Shown: positions 36,475 to 44,960 of the stretch, piece by piece
How positions within the stretch are numbered: the first letter of the stretch is position 1
Layout of the letters: the number at the start of each line of letters is the position of its first letter
Assembly: GCF_010078235.1 (NCBI RefSeq)
Contig: NZ_JAABOS010000006.1
Coordinates: 219,918-283,917, forward strand
Direction: 5' to 3'
Length of the DNA: 64,000 nt
Source of the DNA: Cognatundibacterium crateris
GTDB lineage: Bacteria > Pseudomonadota > Gammaproteobacteria > Burkholderiales > Burkholderiaceae_D
Notes under the pieces: generated by a model
Seen by the model: the letters and a program-made list of their open reading frames with translations, nothing else
The model's database searches: none
Told to the model about the DNA's origin: nothing
Program-made: the position numbers and the translations under genes

Positions 36475-37035
36475 TCAGTTCGCGTGTTGTTGTTCTGTTG
36501 GTGCATCCAGCAACTGATCGACCATCGTCGCCAGATCCGGATAAATGTGGGTGCCTGGTGGCAGCCCGCCTTTGTCCAGCGTTTTCTGGCCTTTGCCGGT
36601 CAATACCAGATGAGGCAGGCAGCCGACTACAAAGCCGGATTGCAAGTCACGCAGTGAGTCGCCCACGCTGTGCACACCTTTGAGGCTGATGTCATAGCGG
36701 CGCGCGATTTCATGCAGCATGCCAGGCTTAGGTTTGCGGCAGTCGCAGTTATCGTCGGCCATATGTGGACAAAAGAAAATCGCATCGATGGTGGCACCGA
36801 CCTGCTGCGCCATCTGATGCATTTTCTGATGTATCGCATTCAGGGTCGCCATATCGAACAGCTTACGACCTATCCCTGACTGGTTGGTGGCAACCACGAC
36901 CTGATAACCCGCCTGATTGAGGCGGGCGATGGCTTGCAGTGAGCCGGGGATAGGCACCCATTCATCCGGGGATTTGATGAAGGCATCGGAGTCGTGGTTG
37001 ATGACACCATCGCGGTCCAGAATGATGAGTTTCAT
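36475..37035 (-). CDS. gmhB: D-glycero-beta-D-manno-heptose 1,7-bisphosphate 7-phosphatase
   Basis: GmhB removes the C7 phosphate in ADP-heptose synthesis for the LPS inner core. The 186-residue HAD-family protein begins LIILDRDGVIN with both catalytic Asp residues, has VVATNQSGIGR, and the zinc-binding CPHMADDNCDCRKPKPG that is characteristic of GmhB. AAGGACAGCCT precedes the ATG at 37035. It is 22 nt downstream of glyS. Confidence 0.94.
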   Translation of the reverse strand: MKLIILDRDGVINHDSDAFIKSPDEWVPIPGSLQAIARLNQAGYQVVVATNQSGIGRKLFDMATLNAIHQKMHQMAQQVGATIDAIFFCPHMADDNCDCRKPKPGMLHEIARRYDISLKGVHSVGDSLRDLQSGFVVGCLPHLVLTGKGQKTLDKGGLPPGTHIYPDLATMVDQLLDAPTEQQHAN

Positions 37036-37057
37036 AGGCTGTCCTTTTTCTGGCATA

Positions 37058-39142
37058 TCAGGCTGCCAGTTTAGAAATGTCGGCGACCTGATTCAGCATG
37101 CCATGCAGTGTAGACAGCAGTGCCAGACGGTTATTACGCAAGGCCAGGTCTTCCGCATTCACCATCACATCATTGAAGAAGCTGTCGACTTCGGCACGCA
37201 AAGCTGCCAGGGTTTTCAGCGCACCGGTGTAATCGCCCTGACTGAATGCCGCATCGACTTTCGGGCTGACATCGGCCATCGCTTTGGCCAGCGCCTGTTC
37301 AGCAGCTTCTTGCAACAAGGCAGGATTGACGGCGCCGGGTGTGACTTCCGCTTTTTTGAGGATATTGGTAATCCGCTTATTGGCGGCGGCCAGTGACGCC
37401 GATTCGTCCAGTGCAGCAAAGGCTTGTACTGCCTGCAGACGTGCGACCAGGGTGTCTAGCGTATCTGGCTGTTGTGCGACCACAGCTTCCACTTCATGCT
37501 GGCTGAAGCCACGTTCACGCAACTGGCCACGAAGACGGTCATACAGGAAGCTCAGTACTTCAGCGCCAGGGTCTTTGAACTGCGGATTCGCGCTGAACAG
37601 CGCGACAGTGTTGGCTAACAGGCTGTTCAGCGAGAGTGGCAGTTGCTTTTCCACCAGCATACGCAACACGCCGAGTGCATGACGACGCAGCGCGAAAGGA
37701 TCACGGTCGCCGGTAGGTTGCAGGCCTATGCCCCAGATACCGACCAGAGTTTCCAGCTTGTCGGCCAGTGCCACCGCGGTACCAGTAGCACTGGCTGGTA
37801 GTGCATCACCGGCAAAGCGTGGCTGGTAGTGCTCTGATGCAGCTGCAGCGACTTCAGCATGCTCACCGTCATGCAGCGCATAGTAAGTGCCCATGATGCC
37901 TTGCAGCTCAGGGAATTCGCCCACCATATCGGTCAGCAGATCGGTTTTCGCCAGCAGTGCAGCGCGTTCTGCCAGTGCCACATCTGCGTGCAGCATGCCT
38001 GCAATCTGACCGGCCAGCGTTTTCACGCGCTGGGTGCGCTCTGCCTGGGTGCCCAGTTTGTTGTGGTAGACCACGTTGGCCAGCAGCGGCAGACGCGATT
38101 CCAGGCTTTTCTTTTTATCCTGCTCGAAGAAGAATTTCGCATCCGCCAGACGTGGACGGACCACGCGTTCATTGCCCTGGATGATATGTTGCGGATCGCT
38201 GGTTTCCACGTTCGACACGATCAGGAAGCGCGAGCGCAGCTTGCCTTGTGCATCGGTCAGCGCAAAATACTTTTGATTGGTCTGCATCGTCAGAATCAGG
38301 CATTCCTGCGGTACAGCTAAAAATTCCTGCTCAAAATGGCATTCGTACACCACTGGCCATTCGACCAGCGCAGTGACTTCATCCAGCAAAGAGTCTGGCA
38401 TCAGCACCAGGTCAGCGCCTGCTTTAGCGAGCAGGGCCTGACGTATCTGTCCTTTACGTTGTGCGACATGCGCCAGCACTTTTCCTTCTTGCTGCAAGGT
38501 GCTGGCATAGTCATCGGCGTGCGCAATGCTGACCTGACCCTGAGACAGGAAGCGGTGGCCGCCAGTCAGACGATCGCTGTGCAGACCCAGCAGGCTCAGT
38601 GGCACCACGCTGTCACCATGCAGCGCGATCAGCTGATGCACAGGACGCACAAAATGTACTGTGCTGCCATCCGGACGCTGATAGCTCATGACCTTAGGAA
38701 TCGGCAGTTTGCTGATCGATTCTTCCAGCGCGCTTTGCAGTGCCGGTGCCAGTGCTGAACCGGCACTGGTATAGCTGTAGAAAAAGCTCTCGGCTTTACC
38801 ATCTTGTGCACGTTCCAGCTGGCTCAGCTGCACATCGGCAAAACCCATCGCAGCCAGCTTTTTCGCCAGCGGTGCAGTTGGATTGCCATTGGCATCGAGT
38901 GCGACCGAGACAGGCAGCACTTTGTCACGCATTTGTTTATCCGGCGAGGTCGCACGCACCTGGGTGATGCTGACTGCCAGACGGCGTGGTGAGGCATACG
39001 ACGTAGCGACCGAAGCGGCCTCTAAAAAATCACGTGACTGCAGACCGGCAACGATACCGGCGGCAAAGGCTTCGCCCAGTTTTGCCAGCGCTTTCGGCGG
39101 CAGTTCTTCAGTAAATAATTCGACTAATAAAGTTTGGTTCAT
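37058..39142 (-). CDS. glyS: Glycyl-tRNA synthetase beta subunit
   Basis: GlyS is the tRNA-binding subunit of the bacterial alpha2beta2 glycyl-tRNA synthetase. The 694-residue protein starts [18 protein letters not shown], a family hallmark, and carries an HD-like core ([26 protein letters not shown]) and a C-terminal anticodon-binding-like region ([18 protein letters not shown]). The ATG at 39142 has an AGGAAT ribosome-binding site. It follows glyQ by 35 nt. Confidence 0.97.
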   Translation of the reverse strand: MNQTLLVELFTEELPPKALAKLGEAFAAGIVAGLQSRDFLEAASVATSYASPRRLAVSITQVRATSPDKQMRDKVLPVSVALDANGNPTAPLAKKLAAMGFADVQLSQLERAQDGKAESFFYSYTSAGSALAPALQSALEESISKLPIPKVMSYQRPDGSTVHFVRPVHQLIALHGDSVVPLSLLGLHSDRLTGGHRFLSQGQVSIAHADDYASTLQQEGKVLAHVAQRKGQIRQALLAKAGADLVLMPDSLLDEVTALVEWPVVYECHFEQEFLAVPQECLILTMQTNQKYFALTDAQGKLRSRFLIVSNVETSDPQHIIQGNERVVRPRLADAKFFFEQDKKKSLESRLPLLANVVYHNKLGTQAERTQRVKTLAGQIAGMLHADVALAERAALLAKTDLLTDMVGEFPELQGIMGTYYALHDGEHAEVAAAASEHYQPRFAGDALPASATGTAVALADKLETLVGIWGIGLQPTGDRDPFALRRHALGVLRMLVEKQLPLSLNSLLANTVALFSANPQFKDPGAEVLSFLYDRLRGQLRERGFSQHEVEAVVAQQPDTLDTLVARLQAVQAFAALDESASLAAANKRITNILKKAEVTPGAVNPALLQEAAEQALAKAMADVSPKVDAAFSQGDYTGALKTLAALRAEVDSFFNDVMVNAEDLALRNNRLALLSTLHGMLNQVADISKLAA

Positions 39143-39177
39143 ATAGAAATTCCTGTCCATTCTGTCCGGCTGCTGAC

Positions 39178-40152
39178 TCAGGCAGCGTCTGTTTTCGTGG
39201 CTGCAGTGGCTGCGGAGGCTGCCGGTGGCGCTGGTTTATGCATATCGTCAGCGGCACACATAGGGAAGCCCAGCGCCTCACGCGAAGCGTAATACGCAGC
39301 GGCTACCGCGCGCGACAGATTGCGGATGCGGCCTATGTAGGCTGCGCGCTCAGTGACCGAGATCGCGCCGCGTGCATCCAGCAGATTGAAGGTGTGGGCG
39401 GCTTTCAAAATCATTTCGTAAGCAGGCAGGGCCAGTGATTTTTCTGTAATTTCCAGCAGGCGCTTGGCTTCTGCTTCGTAGTTGTTAAACAGTGAGAACA
39501 GGAAATCGGTATTTGAATATTCAAAATTGAAGGTCGATTGTTCGACTTCATTCTGATGGAATACATCGCCGTAAGACAGGCGCACGGTTTTGCCGTTTTC
39601 TTCGCGTTCCGTCCAGACCAGGTCGTACACGTTTTCCACGCCTTGCAGATACATGGCCAGACGTTCTATGCCATACGTAATTTCGCCCAGAATTGGTTTG
39701 CAATCCAGACCGCCGACTTGCTGGAAATAAGTGAATTGCGTGACTTCCATCCCATTGAGCCAGACTTCCCAGCCCAGACCCCAGGCACCCAGGGTAGGAT
39801 TTTCCCAGTCATCTTCAACAAAACGGATATCGTTTTGCTGCAGGTCCAGACCCAGCGCCTTGAGCGAACCCAGGTAGAGATCCAGAATATTTTCCGGCGC
39901 CGGTTTCAACACAACCTGATACTGATAGTAGTGCTGCAGACGGTTAGGATTTTCGCCATAACGGCCGTCTTTAGGGCGGCGCGATGGCTGCACATAGGCG
40001 GCGCGCCAGGGTTCAGGGCCGATGGCGCGCAAAAATGTACCGGTGTGCGAAGTCCCTGCACCCACTTCCATATCGTAAGGTTGCAACAGGGCGCAACCCT
40101 GCTTGCCCCAGTAATCTTGTAATGTCAGGATGATTTGTTGAAATGTGAGCAT
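39178..40152 (-). CDS. glyQ: Glycyl-tRNA synthetase alpha subunit
   Basis: GlyQ is the catalytic subunit that activates glycine. The 324-residue protein starts with [18 protein letters not shown] and shows [10 protein letters not shown] and [19 protein letters not shown], the class II synthetase motif region. The C-terminal tail is Ala/Pro/Thr-rich. ATG 40152 is the family start; the open frame continues to 40203. An odd-centred palindrome GGTTTGCCAAACC lies 42-54 bp upstream (40194-40206) and might be a regulator site. Confidence 0.97.
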   Translation of the reverse strand: MLTFQQIILTLQDYWGKQGCALLQPYDMEVGAGTSHTGTFLRAIGPEPWRAAYVQPSRRPKDGRYGENPNRLQHYYQYQVVLKPAPENILDLYLGSLKALGLDLQQNDIRFVEDDWENPTLGAWGLGWEVWLNGMEVTQFTYFQQVGGLDCKPILGEITYGIERLAMYLQGVENVYDLVWTEREENGKTVRLSYGDVFHQNEVEQSTFNFEYSNTDFLFSLFNNYEAEAKRLLEITEKSLALPAYEMILKAAHTFNLLDARGAISVTERAAYIGRIRNLSRAVAAAYYASREALGFPMCAADDMHKPAPPAASAATAATKTDAA

Positions 40153-40333
40153 CGTGCTATCTGCCTTGTGACTCCGGATGGAGTGGAGAAAATGGTTTGC
40201 CAAACCTTAGATTTTAACCTAGAAATCACGCTTCTTACGGATAAGACAGTTGCTGGCGCTGATGATATGGCGCTCTTGCTGCGCTGCGCAACAAGTTATT
40301 TGCGATCAGACCGTTCCTGATGCAATGTTTCTA

Positions 40334-40362
40334 TTGCGGTAACACTTGTTACAGGGTATAAA
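40334..40362 (+). promoter_or_regulatory. Promoter of the GGDEF-EAL gene
   Basis: TTGCGG (40334-40339) and TATAAA (40357-40362) are separated by exactly 17 bp. The perfect palindrome GTAACACTTGTTAC fills most of the spacer. Confidence 0.55.
40339..40352. promoter_or_regulatory. Palindromic operator candidate in promoter spacer
   Basis: GTAACA and TGTTAC are perfect inverted arms around CT. The site lies between -35 and -10, where a bound protein would block RNA polymerase, so a repressor site is the simplest reading. Confidence 0.45.
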
Positions 40363-40596
40363 TTTGCCCGACGCACGCGGGATAAAGTAGCCTCGGCTAC
40401 ACGACCAGCGGCGACCTGATTTTTAAAAAAATAATAGTAAACAGGACAGGCACAACAGGCAGCTTAATGCTTGCTTATGGCGGCTTCGCCTCAGCTTGCA
40501 GCCACAGCCTCAGTAGCCTTCAGCATCCGCCGCTGGCAGGGCAGGGATGTCTGCTTTACCTGTCGATGAAGTTGGCTAAGAGGAGACTTGCCAAAT

Positions 40597-43086
40597 ATGA
40601 AAACAAGCGCACCGGTTGAGGATGTGCTGGACGCAGAATCACAGCGTCTCGAAGCCTGGTATCGCCTGCTGGGCGAACTCACGCATTGTTTGTGGTACCC
40701 CGATAGCATAGAGCAGATGCTGCAAGCTTTTTGCAGCATTATGGTCACTCGTGCCGGCTATCAGCGTTGTGCGGTGACGCTGAACAGCGAACAGTTGAAG
40801 CTGCATTTTGCGGCTGGTGCTGATGCGGTCAGCGTGGATCAGCCTGTGCAGCGCAGAACGCTGACACGTACCGGTTGCGATGTGCTGCTGGAAGTCTGCG
40901 GACCTGCAAGCCTGTGGGATGAATCCGAAACCGGCCAGCTGTTGACACGCATTTCGCAGGAGCTGGCGCGCGCAGTGGATGCGGTGCTGACCACGCACGA
41001 ACATCAGAATTTGCAGGATAACCTGGAGTTGCTGGCGCTGGCGATTGCACAAAGCCCGCTCTCTGTGCTCATCACAGATCGTGCAGGCAAGCTGGAATAT
41101 TGTAACCAGGCTTATCTGCAAAGAACGGCATTTCGCTTCGAGGAATTACTGGGGATTCCTGTGCTGTGGAATAGCGGGGATGGTACCGATCAGCGTCTAC
41201 AGGCTGAATTCCAGGCGCTGACGCTGGGGCAACACTGGCATGGCGATATTCTGAGCCGTACCCGTGACGGCCAGCGCTACTGGGAAAAGCAGGTGGTGAG
41301 CCCGCTCGCCGATGTGGATGGCAGGATTACCCATTTGGTCGCGATACGTCAGGACCTGAGCGCATCCCAGTTTCAGCTGAAAGAAGTGGAGCAGGCTTTG
41401 CTGCTGCGCGAACAGGCGCTGGTTTCCAGCAGTAATGGCATCATGATCACACGCAGCGACGCCAATGATCACTCCATCGTCTATGTCAATCCTGCATTTG
41501 AACGGATAACCGGCTATCACGCGGATGAGGTGATAGGTCGCGAGGGACGTTTTCTGGTGCGTGATGATTTACAACAGCCGGATCTGGAAGAAATACGTAC
41601 CGCCTTGCGCGAAAAACGTGAAGGCCGGGCATTGTTGCGCAATTACCGCAAAGACGGCACCCAGTTTTGGAATGAATTGCATATCTCGCCGGTTAAAGAC
41701 GCGCGAGGCGCAAACACCACCCATTTTGTCAGCGTGATTAATGATGTCAGTGAACGCGTCAATTATCAGAAAGAGCTGGAATATCAGGCGAATCATGACA
41801 GCCTGACCGGGCTGGCGAACCGTAATTTGCTCAATGACCGCATCACCCAGGCAATTGCCTGGGCAAAGCGTCAGGATTTGCATGTGGGTGTGCTGCTGCT
41901 CGATCTTGACCACTTTAAGCTGATCAATGATGGCTCGGGCCATGGTGCCGGTGATGAAATGCTCAAGCAGGTGGCACACAGACTCAGGCAATGTGTGCGT
42001 GATACCGATACGGTTGCACGCCTGGGCGGAGATGAGTTCGTCGTCGTACTGACCGATCTGCCCGACAGCAGTGATGTCGATATCGTCGCCGATAAAATTC
42101 TGCAAGCGCTGTCCCGTCCTATCCAGATTCAGGCAGTGGATGTGTTTGTGACTGCCAGTATAGGAATTTCGGTGTATCCGCGTGATGGCGATCATGGAGA
42201 AATCCTGCTGCGCTACGCTGACATTGCGATGTATCGCGTGAAGGAACATGGGCGCAACAGCGTGCGCCAGTTTGTGCCGGAAATGGGATTGAACGCGATC
42301 AGCCGACTGAATATGGAGAGTGCCTTGCGGCGCGGTCTGGAGCGCGGCGAATTCCTGCTGCACTACCAGCCAAAAATTGATCTCGATCAGCAAACCGTGG
42401 TCGGCGCTGAGGCGCTGGTGCGCTGGAATCATCCGCAGATAGGTATGGTGCATCCGGTCGAATTTATTCCTCTGGCTGAAGAAACAGGCTTGATACTGCC
42501 GCTGGGCGAATGGGTGCTGGCGGAAGCCTGTCGCCAGCAAGTACGCTGGCGCGAGCAGGGCTTGGGTGATTTACAGGTGGCGATCAATATCTCCTCGCGC
42601 CAGTTCAGGCAGGAAGATCTGGCTGGCCGGATTGCCGCGATTATTGCTGCAGCCGGTGCGAATCCTGCCTACATCACGCTGGAGCTGACGGAAAGTATGG
42701 TGATGCAGGATGTGAACAGCACCCTGAGCACCCTGCGTTCCTTGAAAAAACTGGGTTTGTCGATTTCGCTGGATGATTTTGGCACCGGTTATTCCAGTTT
42801 GTCGTATCTGCGCCGCTTTCCTATCGACGAACTCAAAATCGATAAATCCTTTGTCAATGACATCCATACCGACCCCGATGATGCGGCGATTGCCAGTGCC
42901 GTGATTGCCATGGGCCTGAGTCTGGGATTAAATGTGGTCGCTGAAGGCGTGGAACGTCAGGAACAGATACAGTTATTGCGCGATATGCGCTGCAGTCAGG
43001 TACAGGGCTATTATTTTGCCCGTCCTATGGATGCACAGAGTTTCGCTCACTTTCAGTTAAAGCAAAAGGCGGTAAAACATGACTAA
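40597..43086 (+). CDS. GAF/PAS-PAS-GGDEF-EAL c-di-GMP signalling protein
   Basis: An 829-residue cytoplasmic protein with, in order, a GAF-like N-terminus (about 20-135), two PAS domains with trailing PAC regions (about 145-260 and 270-390), a GGDEF domain and an EAL domain. GGDEF is intact at 477-481, with an inhibitory-site RDTD five residues before it (468-471). The EAL domain keeps GAEALVRWNHP (603-613), ELTES, DDFGTGYSS and KIDKSF, so both synthesis and hydrolysis of c-di-GMP are possible. AGGAG at 40581-40585 favours ATG 40597 over TTG 40588. The long leader and embedded palindrome suggest regulated expression. Confidence 0.93.
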   Translation: MKTSAPVEDVLDAESQRLEAWYRLLGELTHCLWYPDSIEQMLQAFCSIMVTRAGYQRCAVTLNSEQLKLHFAAGADAVSVDQPVQRRTLTRTGCDVLLEVCGPASLWDESETGQLLTRISQELARAVDAVLTTHEHQNLQDNLELLALAIAQSPLSVLITDRAGKLEYCNQAYLQRTAFRFEELLGIPVLWNSGDGTDQRLQAEFQALTLGQHWHGDILSRTRDGQRYWEKQVVSPLADVDGRITHLVAIRQDLSASQFQLKEVEQALLLREQALVSSSNGIMITRSDANDHSIVYVNPAFERITGYHADEVIGREGRFLVRDDLQQPDLEEIRTALREKREGRALLRNYRKDGTQFWNELHISPVKDARGANTTHFVSVINDVSERVNYQKELEYQANHDSLTGLANRNLLNDRITQAIAWAKRQDLHVGVLLLDLDHFKLINDGSGHGAGDEMLKQVAHRLRQCVRDTDTVARLGGDEFVVVLTDLPDSSDVDIVADKILQALSRPIQIQAVDVFVTASIGISVYPRDGDHGEILLRYADIAMYRVKEHGRNSVRQFVPEMGLNAISRLNMESALRRGLERGEFLLHYQPKIDLDQQTVVGAEALVRWNHPQIGMVHPVEFIPLAEETGLILPLGEWVLAEACRQQVRWREQGLGDLQVAINISSRQFRQEDLAGRIAAIIAAAGANPAYITLELTESMVMQDVNSTLSTLRSLKKLGLSISLDDFGTGYSSLSYLRRFPIDELKIDKSFVNDIHTDPDDAAIASAVIAMGLSLGLNVVAEGVERQEQIQLLRDMRCSQVQGYYFARPMDAQSFAHFQLKQKAVKHD

Positions 43087-43336
43087 GCTCAGATGGCACG
43101 CCGGACAGCGCGCTGAGCTGGCACAATTGCTGGTCGAAGCTAAATTGCTGAGTTCTGCTGCGGTGGGTGCTGCGACCCTGTATCATTTCCAGACTGGTGA
43201 TGACGAAATTGTGGCGCTCAGTACCGGGCAGGATAATGTGGTGCTGGTCAGCCTGCAGCCACCCGCAGCACCGGCCAGACGCCGTATCGATAAAGATGTT
43301 ACAGAAAATAAGGATAAGGATGATAGTGGGCACTAA
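43079..43336 (+). CDS. Small hypothetical protein downstream of the GGDEF-EAL gene
   Basis: An 85-residue ORF overlapping the preceding stop by 8 nt, with AGGCGG before its ATG. It reads as a compact alpha/beta segment (RAELAQLLVEAKLLSSAAVGAA) followed by a charged tail (DKDVTENKDKDDSG). No signal peptide or known motif. The overlap suggests translational coupling, but coding status is not certain. Confidence 0.5.
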   Translation: MTKLRWHAGQRAELAQLLVEAKLLSSAAVGAATLYHFQTGDDEIVALSTGQDNVVLVSLQPPAAPARRRIDKDVTENKDKDDSGH

Positions 43337-43446
43337 TGTACCGTATGTACGCTGGTACTCGCTGGTGCTCACCATTGCGCAGCAGTCGCTGTGCTTCAGC
43401 CACAACAGCGCAGGGCAATTCCAGTTAAGCATAAAGATATAGATTA

Positions 43447-44085
43447 ATGAATCAAGAACCAGAACAACAAGAACAAGATGAAGTGCAGCTGGAGCCTGAA
43501 TCTGCGCTGCCCGCCTATCCCGGGCTGAAGCGCCAGCAAATCTGCATGGTGGAAGATGCCGCCACCTTGCAATATGCACTCACACAATTGCAGAGCGCCA
43601 GCATACTTGGCTTCGATACCGAGACCAAACCGGTGTTTCAAAAGGGCCAGAAAAATGATGGTCCGCATCTGGTGCAACTCGCCACAGAGACCCAGGCCTT
43701 CTTATTCCCGCTGACTACAGCGTTGCAGGCCGAGGCTGTCGTGGTCATCCGCCAGTTGCTGGAACAGCCTGCGATACAAAAAGTCGGTTTCGGCCTGGTT
43801 GATGACCTGCGCCATCTGAAAAGCAAATTTGGCATTGTGACGGCGAATGTGCTGGATCTGGCACGCGTGATGCGCGAAAGCAAACAGCGTGATATGGGCG
43901 TTAAGGCTGCGGTTGCCAAATATTTTGGCATGCAGATGAGTAAGTCCAAAAAAACCTCGACTTCTAACTGGGCTCAAAGTCCTTTAAGTGAGAAGCAAAT
44001 CTTTTATGCGGCTAATGATGCGCATGTCGCTTTGCTGGTGTATCTGCATTGGCGTGAGCTCAAAACAAAAGCACTGGCGGCCTGA
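43447..44085 (+). CDS. 3'-5' exonuclease, DEDDy (RNase D-like) family
   Basis: A 212-residue single-domain exonuclease. Exo I is GFDTET (Asp57, Glu59), Exo II lies in GFGLVDDLRHL, and Exo III is IFYAANDAH with the Tyr and Asp of the DEDDy type. It lacks the HRDC domains of full-length RNase D, so the substrate may be RNA or DNA. The first 25 residues are Glu/Gln-rich and probably disordered. Confidence 0.88.
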   Translation: MNQEPEQQEQDEVQLEPESALPAYPGLKRQQICMVEDAATLQYALTQLQSASILGFDTETKPVFQKGQKNDGPHLVQLATETQAFLFPLTTALQAEAVVVIRQLLEQPAIQKVGFGLVDDLRHLKSKFGIVTANVLDLARVMRESKQRDMGVKAAVAKYFGMQMSKSKKTSTSNWAQSPLSEKQIFYAANDAHVALLVYLHWRELKTKALAA

Positions 44086-44134
44086 ACTTCTGTCACAGTT
44101 GCCGGTCACAACAAGTCTTTGAAAAGGAAAGTCT

Positions 44135-44905
44135 ATGCGCCTGCCTCTTGCCTTACACCAGATTTCCGCTGCCGTAGTCTTAAGCAGCTGTGCCCTGTCG
44201 GCCCATGCTGATGGCCTGAGTGATCTCAAAACGGCGCTGGGCCGTCTGCATGGCAGTGCGCCAGTCAAAGCACAAGTTGAAACCCGCATCAATAACCGCA
44301 TCGGTGAAGGCAAGGAGCTGGAGGAAATCTCGGGTCAGGCCAGCATACAGCTGGAAGATGGCAACCGTGGCTTGCAACTGGTGTTCAGTAAAGATTTATT
44401 GAGCAAACTGGAAGCAGAAGAACGCGCGAAAGAGAAAGATCCGAAAGCGAAAACCCCGGCGCTGTCCAGCATCAAAGAATTGAGCCCGTCCGAGTTGCGA
44501 CCGGTCGTGAACTATGCAGCAGCCTTTTTGCGCAAACTGGAAAAAGCCCAATTCAAAAGCGAGAAAGCTGATAGCTATAACGGCAAACCGGCACGCCTGT
44601 TAAATTTTGAATTATCGGTCGACAGGCTGAGTGAGAAAGAAAAAAAGTACATCAAAAAGTATGAAGGTAGTTTTGATGTCTGGGTTGATGCCGATGGTAC
44701 ACCTTTGGCCAGTCGCACCAGCCAACAGATATCCGGACGTGCCTTCGTTGTGGTCAGCTTTGAAATCCGCGAAGAAGATAACCTGGTCTATGCGGTAACG
44801 GGTGATCGTTTGCTGGTGCAGAAAAAAGAAAGAAAAAATCTGAGCTCCGGTACGGGTGATCGTGCCGAGATACGCTCAGTCACCACGCTCAATATCCTGT
44901 CCTGA
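44135..44905 (+). CDS. Exported protein of unknown function upstream of the S9 peptidase
   Basis: A 256-residue protein with an N-terminal export signal (ISAAVVLSSCALSAHAD). LSSC also fits a lipobox, so lipid anchoring is an alternative to cleavage after AHA. The mature part is rich in Lys and Glu (LEAEERAKEKDPKAK) and predicted helical in the middle, with a beta-rich C-terminus (GSFDVWVDADGTPLASR). The large S9 peptidase starts 55 nt downstream on the same strand, so the two are probably co-transcribed. I do not recognise the family. Confidence 0.78.
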   Translation: MRLPLALHQISAAVVLSSCALSAHADGLSDLKTALGRLHGSAPVKAQVETRINNRIGEGKELEEISGQASIQLEDGNRGLQLVFSKDLLSKLEAEERAKEKDPKAKTPALSSIKELSPSELRPVVNYAAAFLRKLEKAQFKSEKADSYNGKPARLLNFELSVDRLSEKEKKYIKKYEGSFDVWVDADGTPLASRTSQQISGRAFVVVSFEIREEDNLVYAVTGDRLLVQKKERKNLSSGTGDRAEIRSVTTLNILS

Positions 44906-44960
44906 ATTACCTGAGCGCTGTGCGCTCTTTGTTTATCCCTCTGTCTTTGAGTTTATTACC

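Larger units (their letters stand above)
40153..40596. other. Divergent regulatory spacer between glyQ and the GGDEF-EAL gene
   Basis: This 444-bp region has no convincing ORF. It contains the glyQ-side palindrome (40194-40206), a good plus-strand promoter with an embedded palindrome (40334-40362), a small hairpin GTAGC/GCTAC near 40388-40401 and an A-rich tract near 40422. The leader from the promoter to the GGDEF-EAL gene would be roughly 230 nt. I looked for glycine and c-di-GMP riboswitch cores and did not see them. Confidence 0.5.

Noticed and set aside
40135..40320. 61-residue plus frame in the glyQ upstream region
   Set aside because: No ribosome-binding site and no domain, and it starts inside the glyQ start region.
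40153..40330. Glycine riboswitch upstream of glyQS
   Set aside because: I looked for the conserved glycine aptamer cores and did not find them; glyQS is also not a usual target.
40363..40596. c-di-GMP riboswitch in the GGDEF-EAL leader
   Set aside because: The conserved core of the c-di-GMP aptamer is not visible; only a small GTAGC/GCTAC hairpin is.
41569..42540. 323-residue minus frame inside the GGDEF-EAL gene
   Set aside because: The plus strand encodes intact GGDEF and EAL domains; the minus frame is His/Gln-rich with no family features, typical of a shadow.
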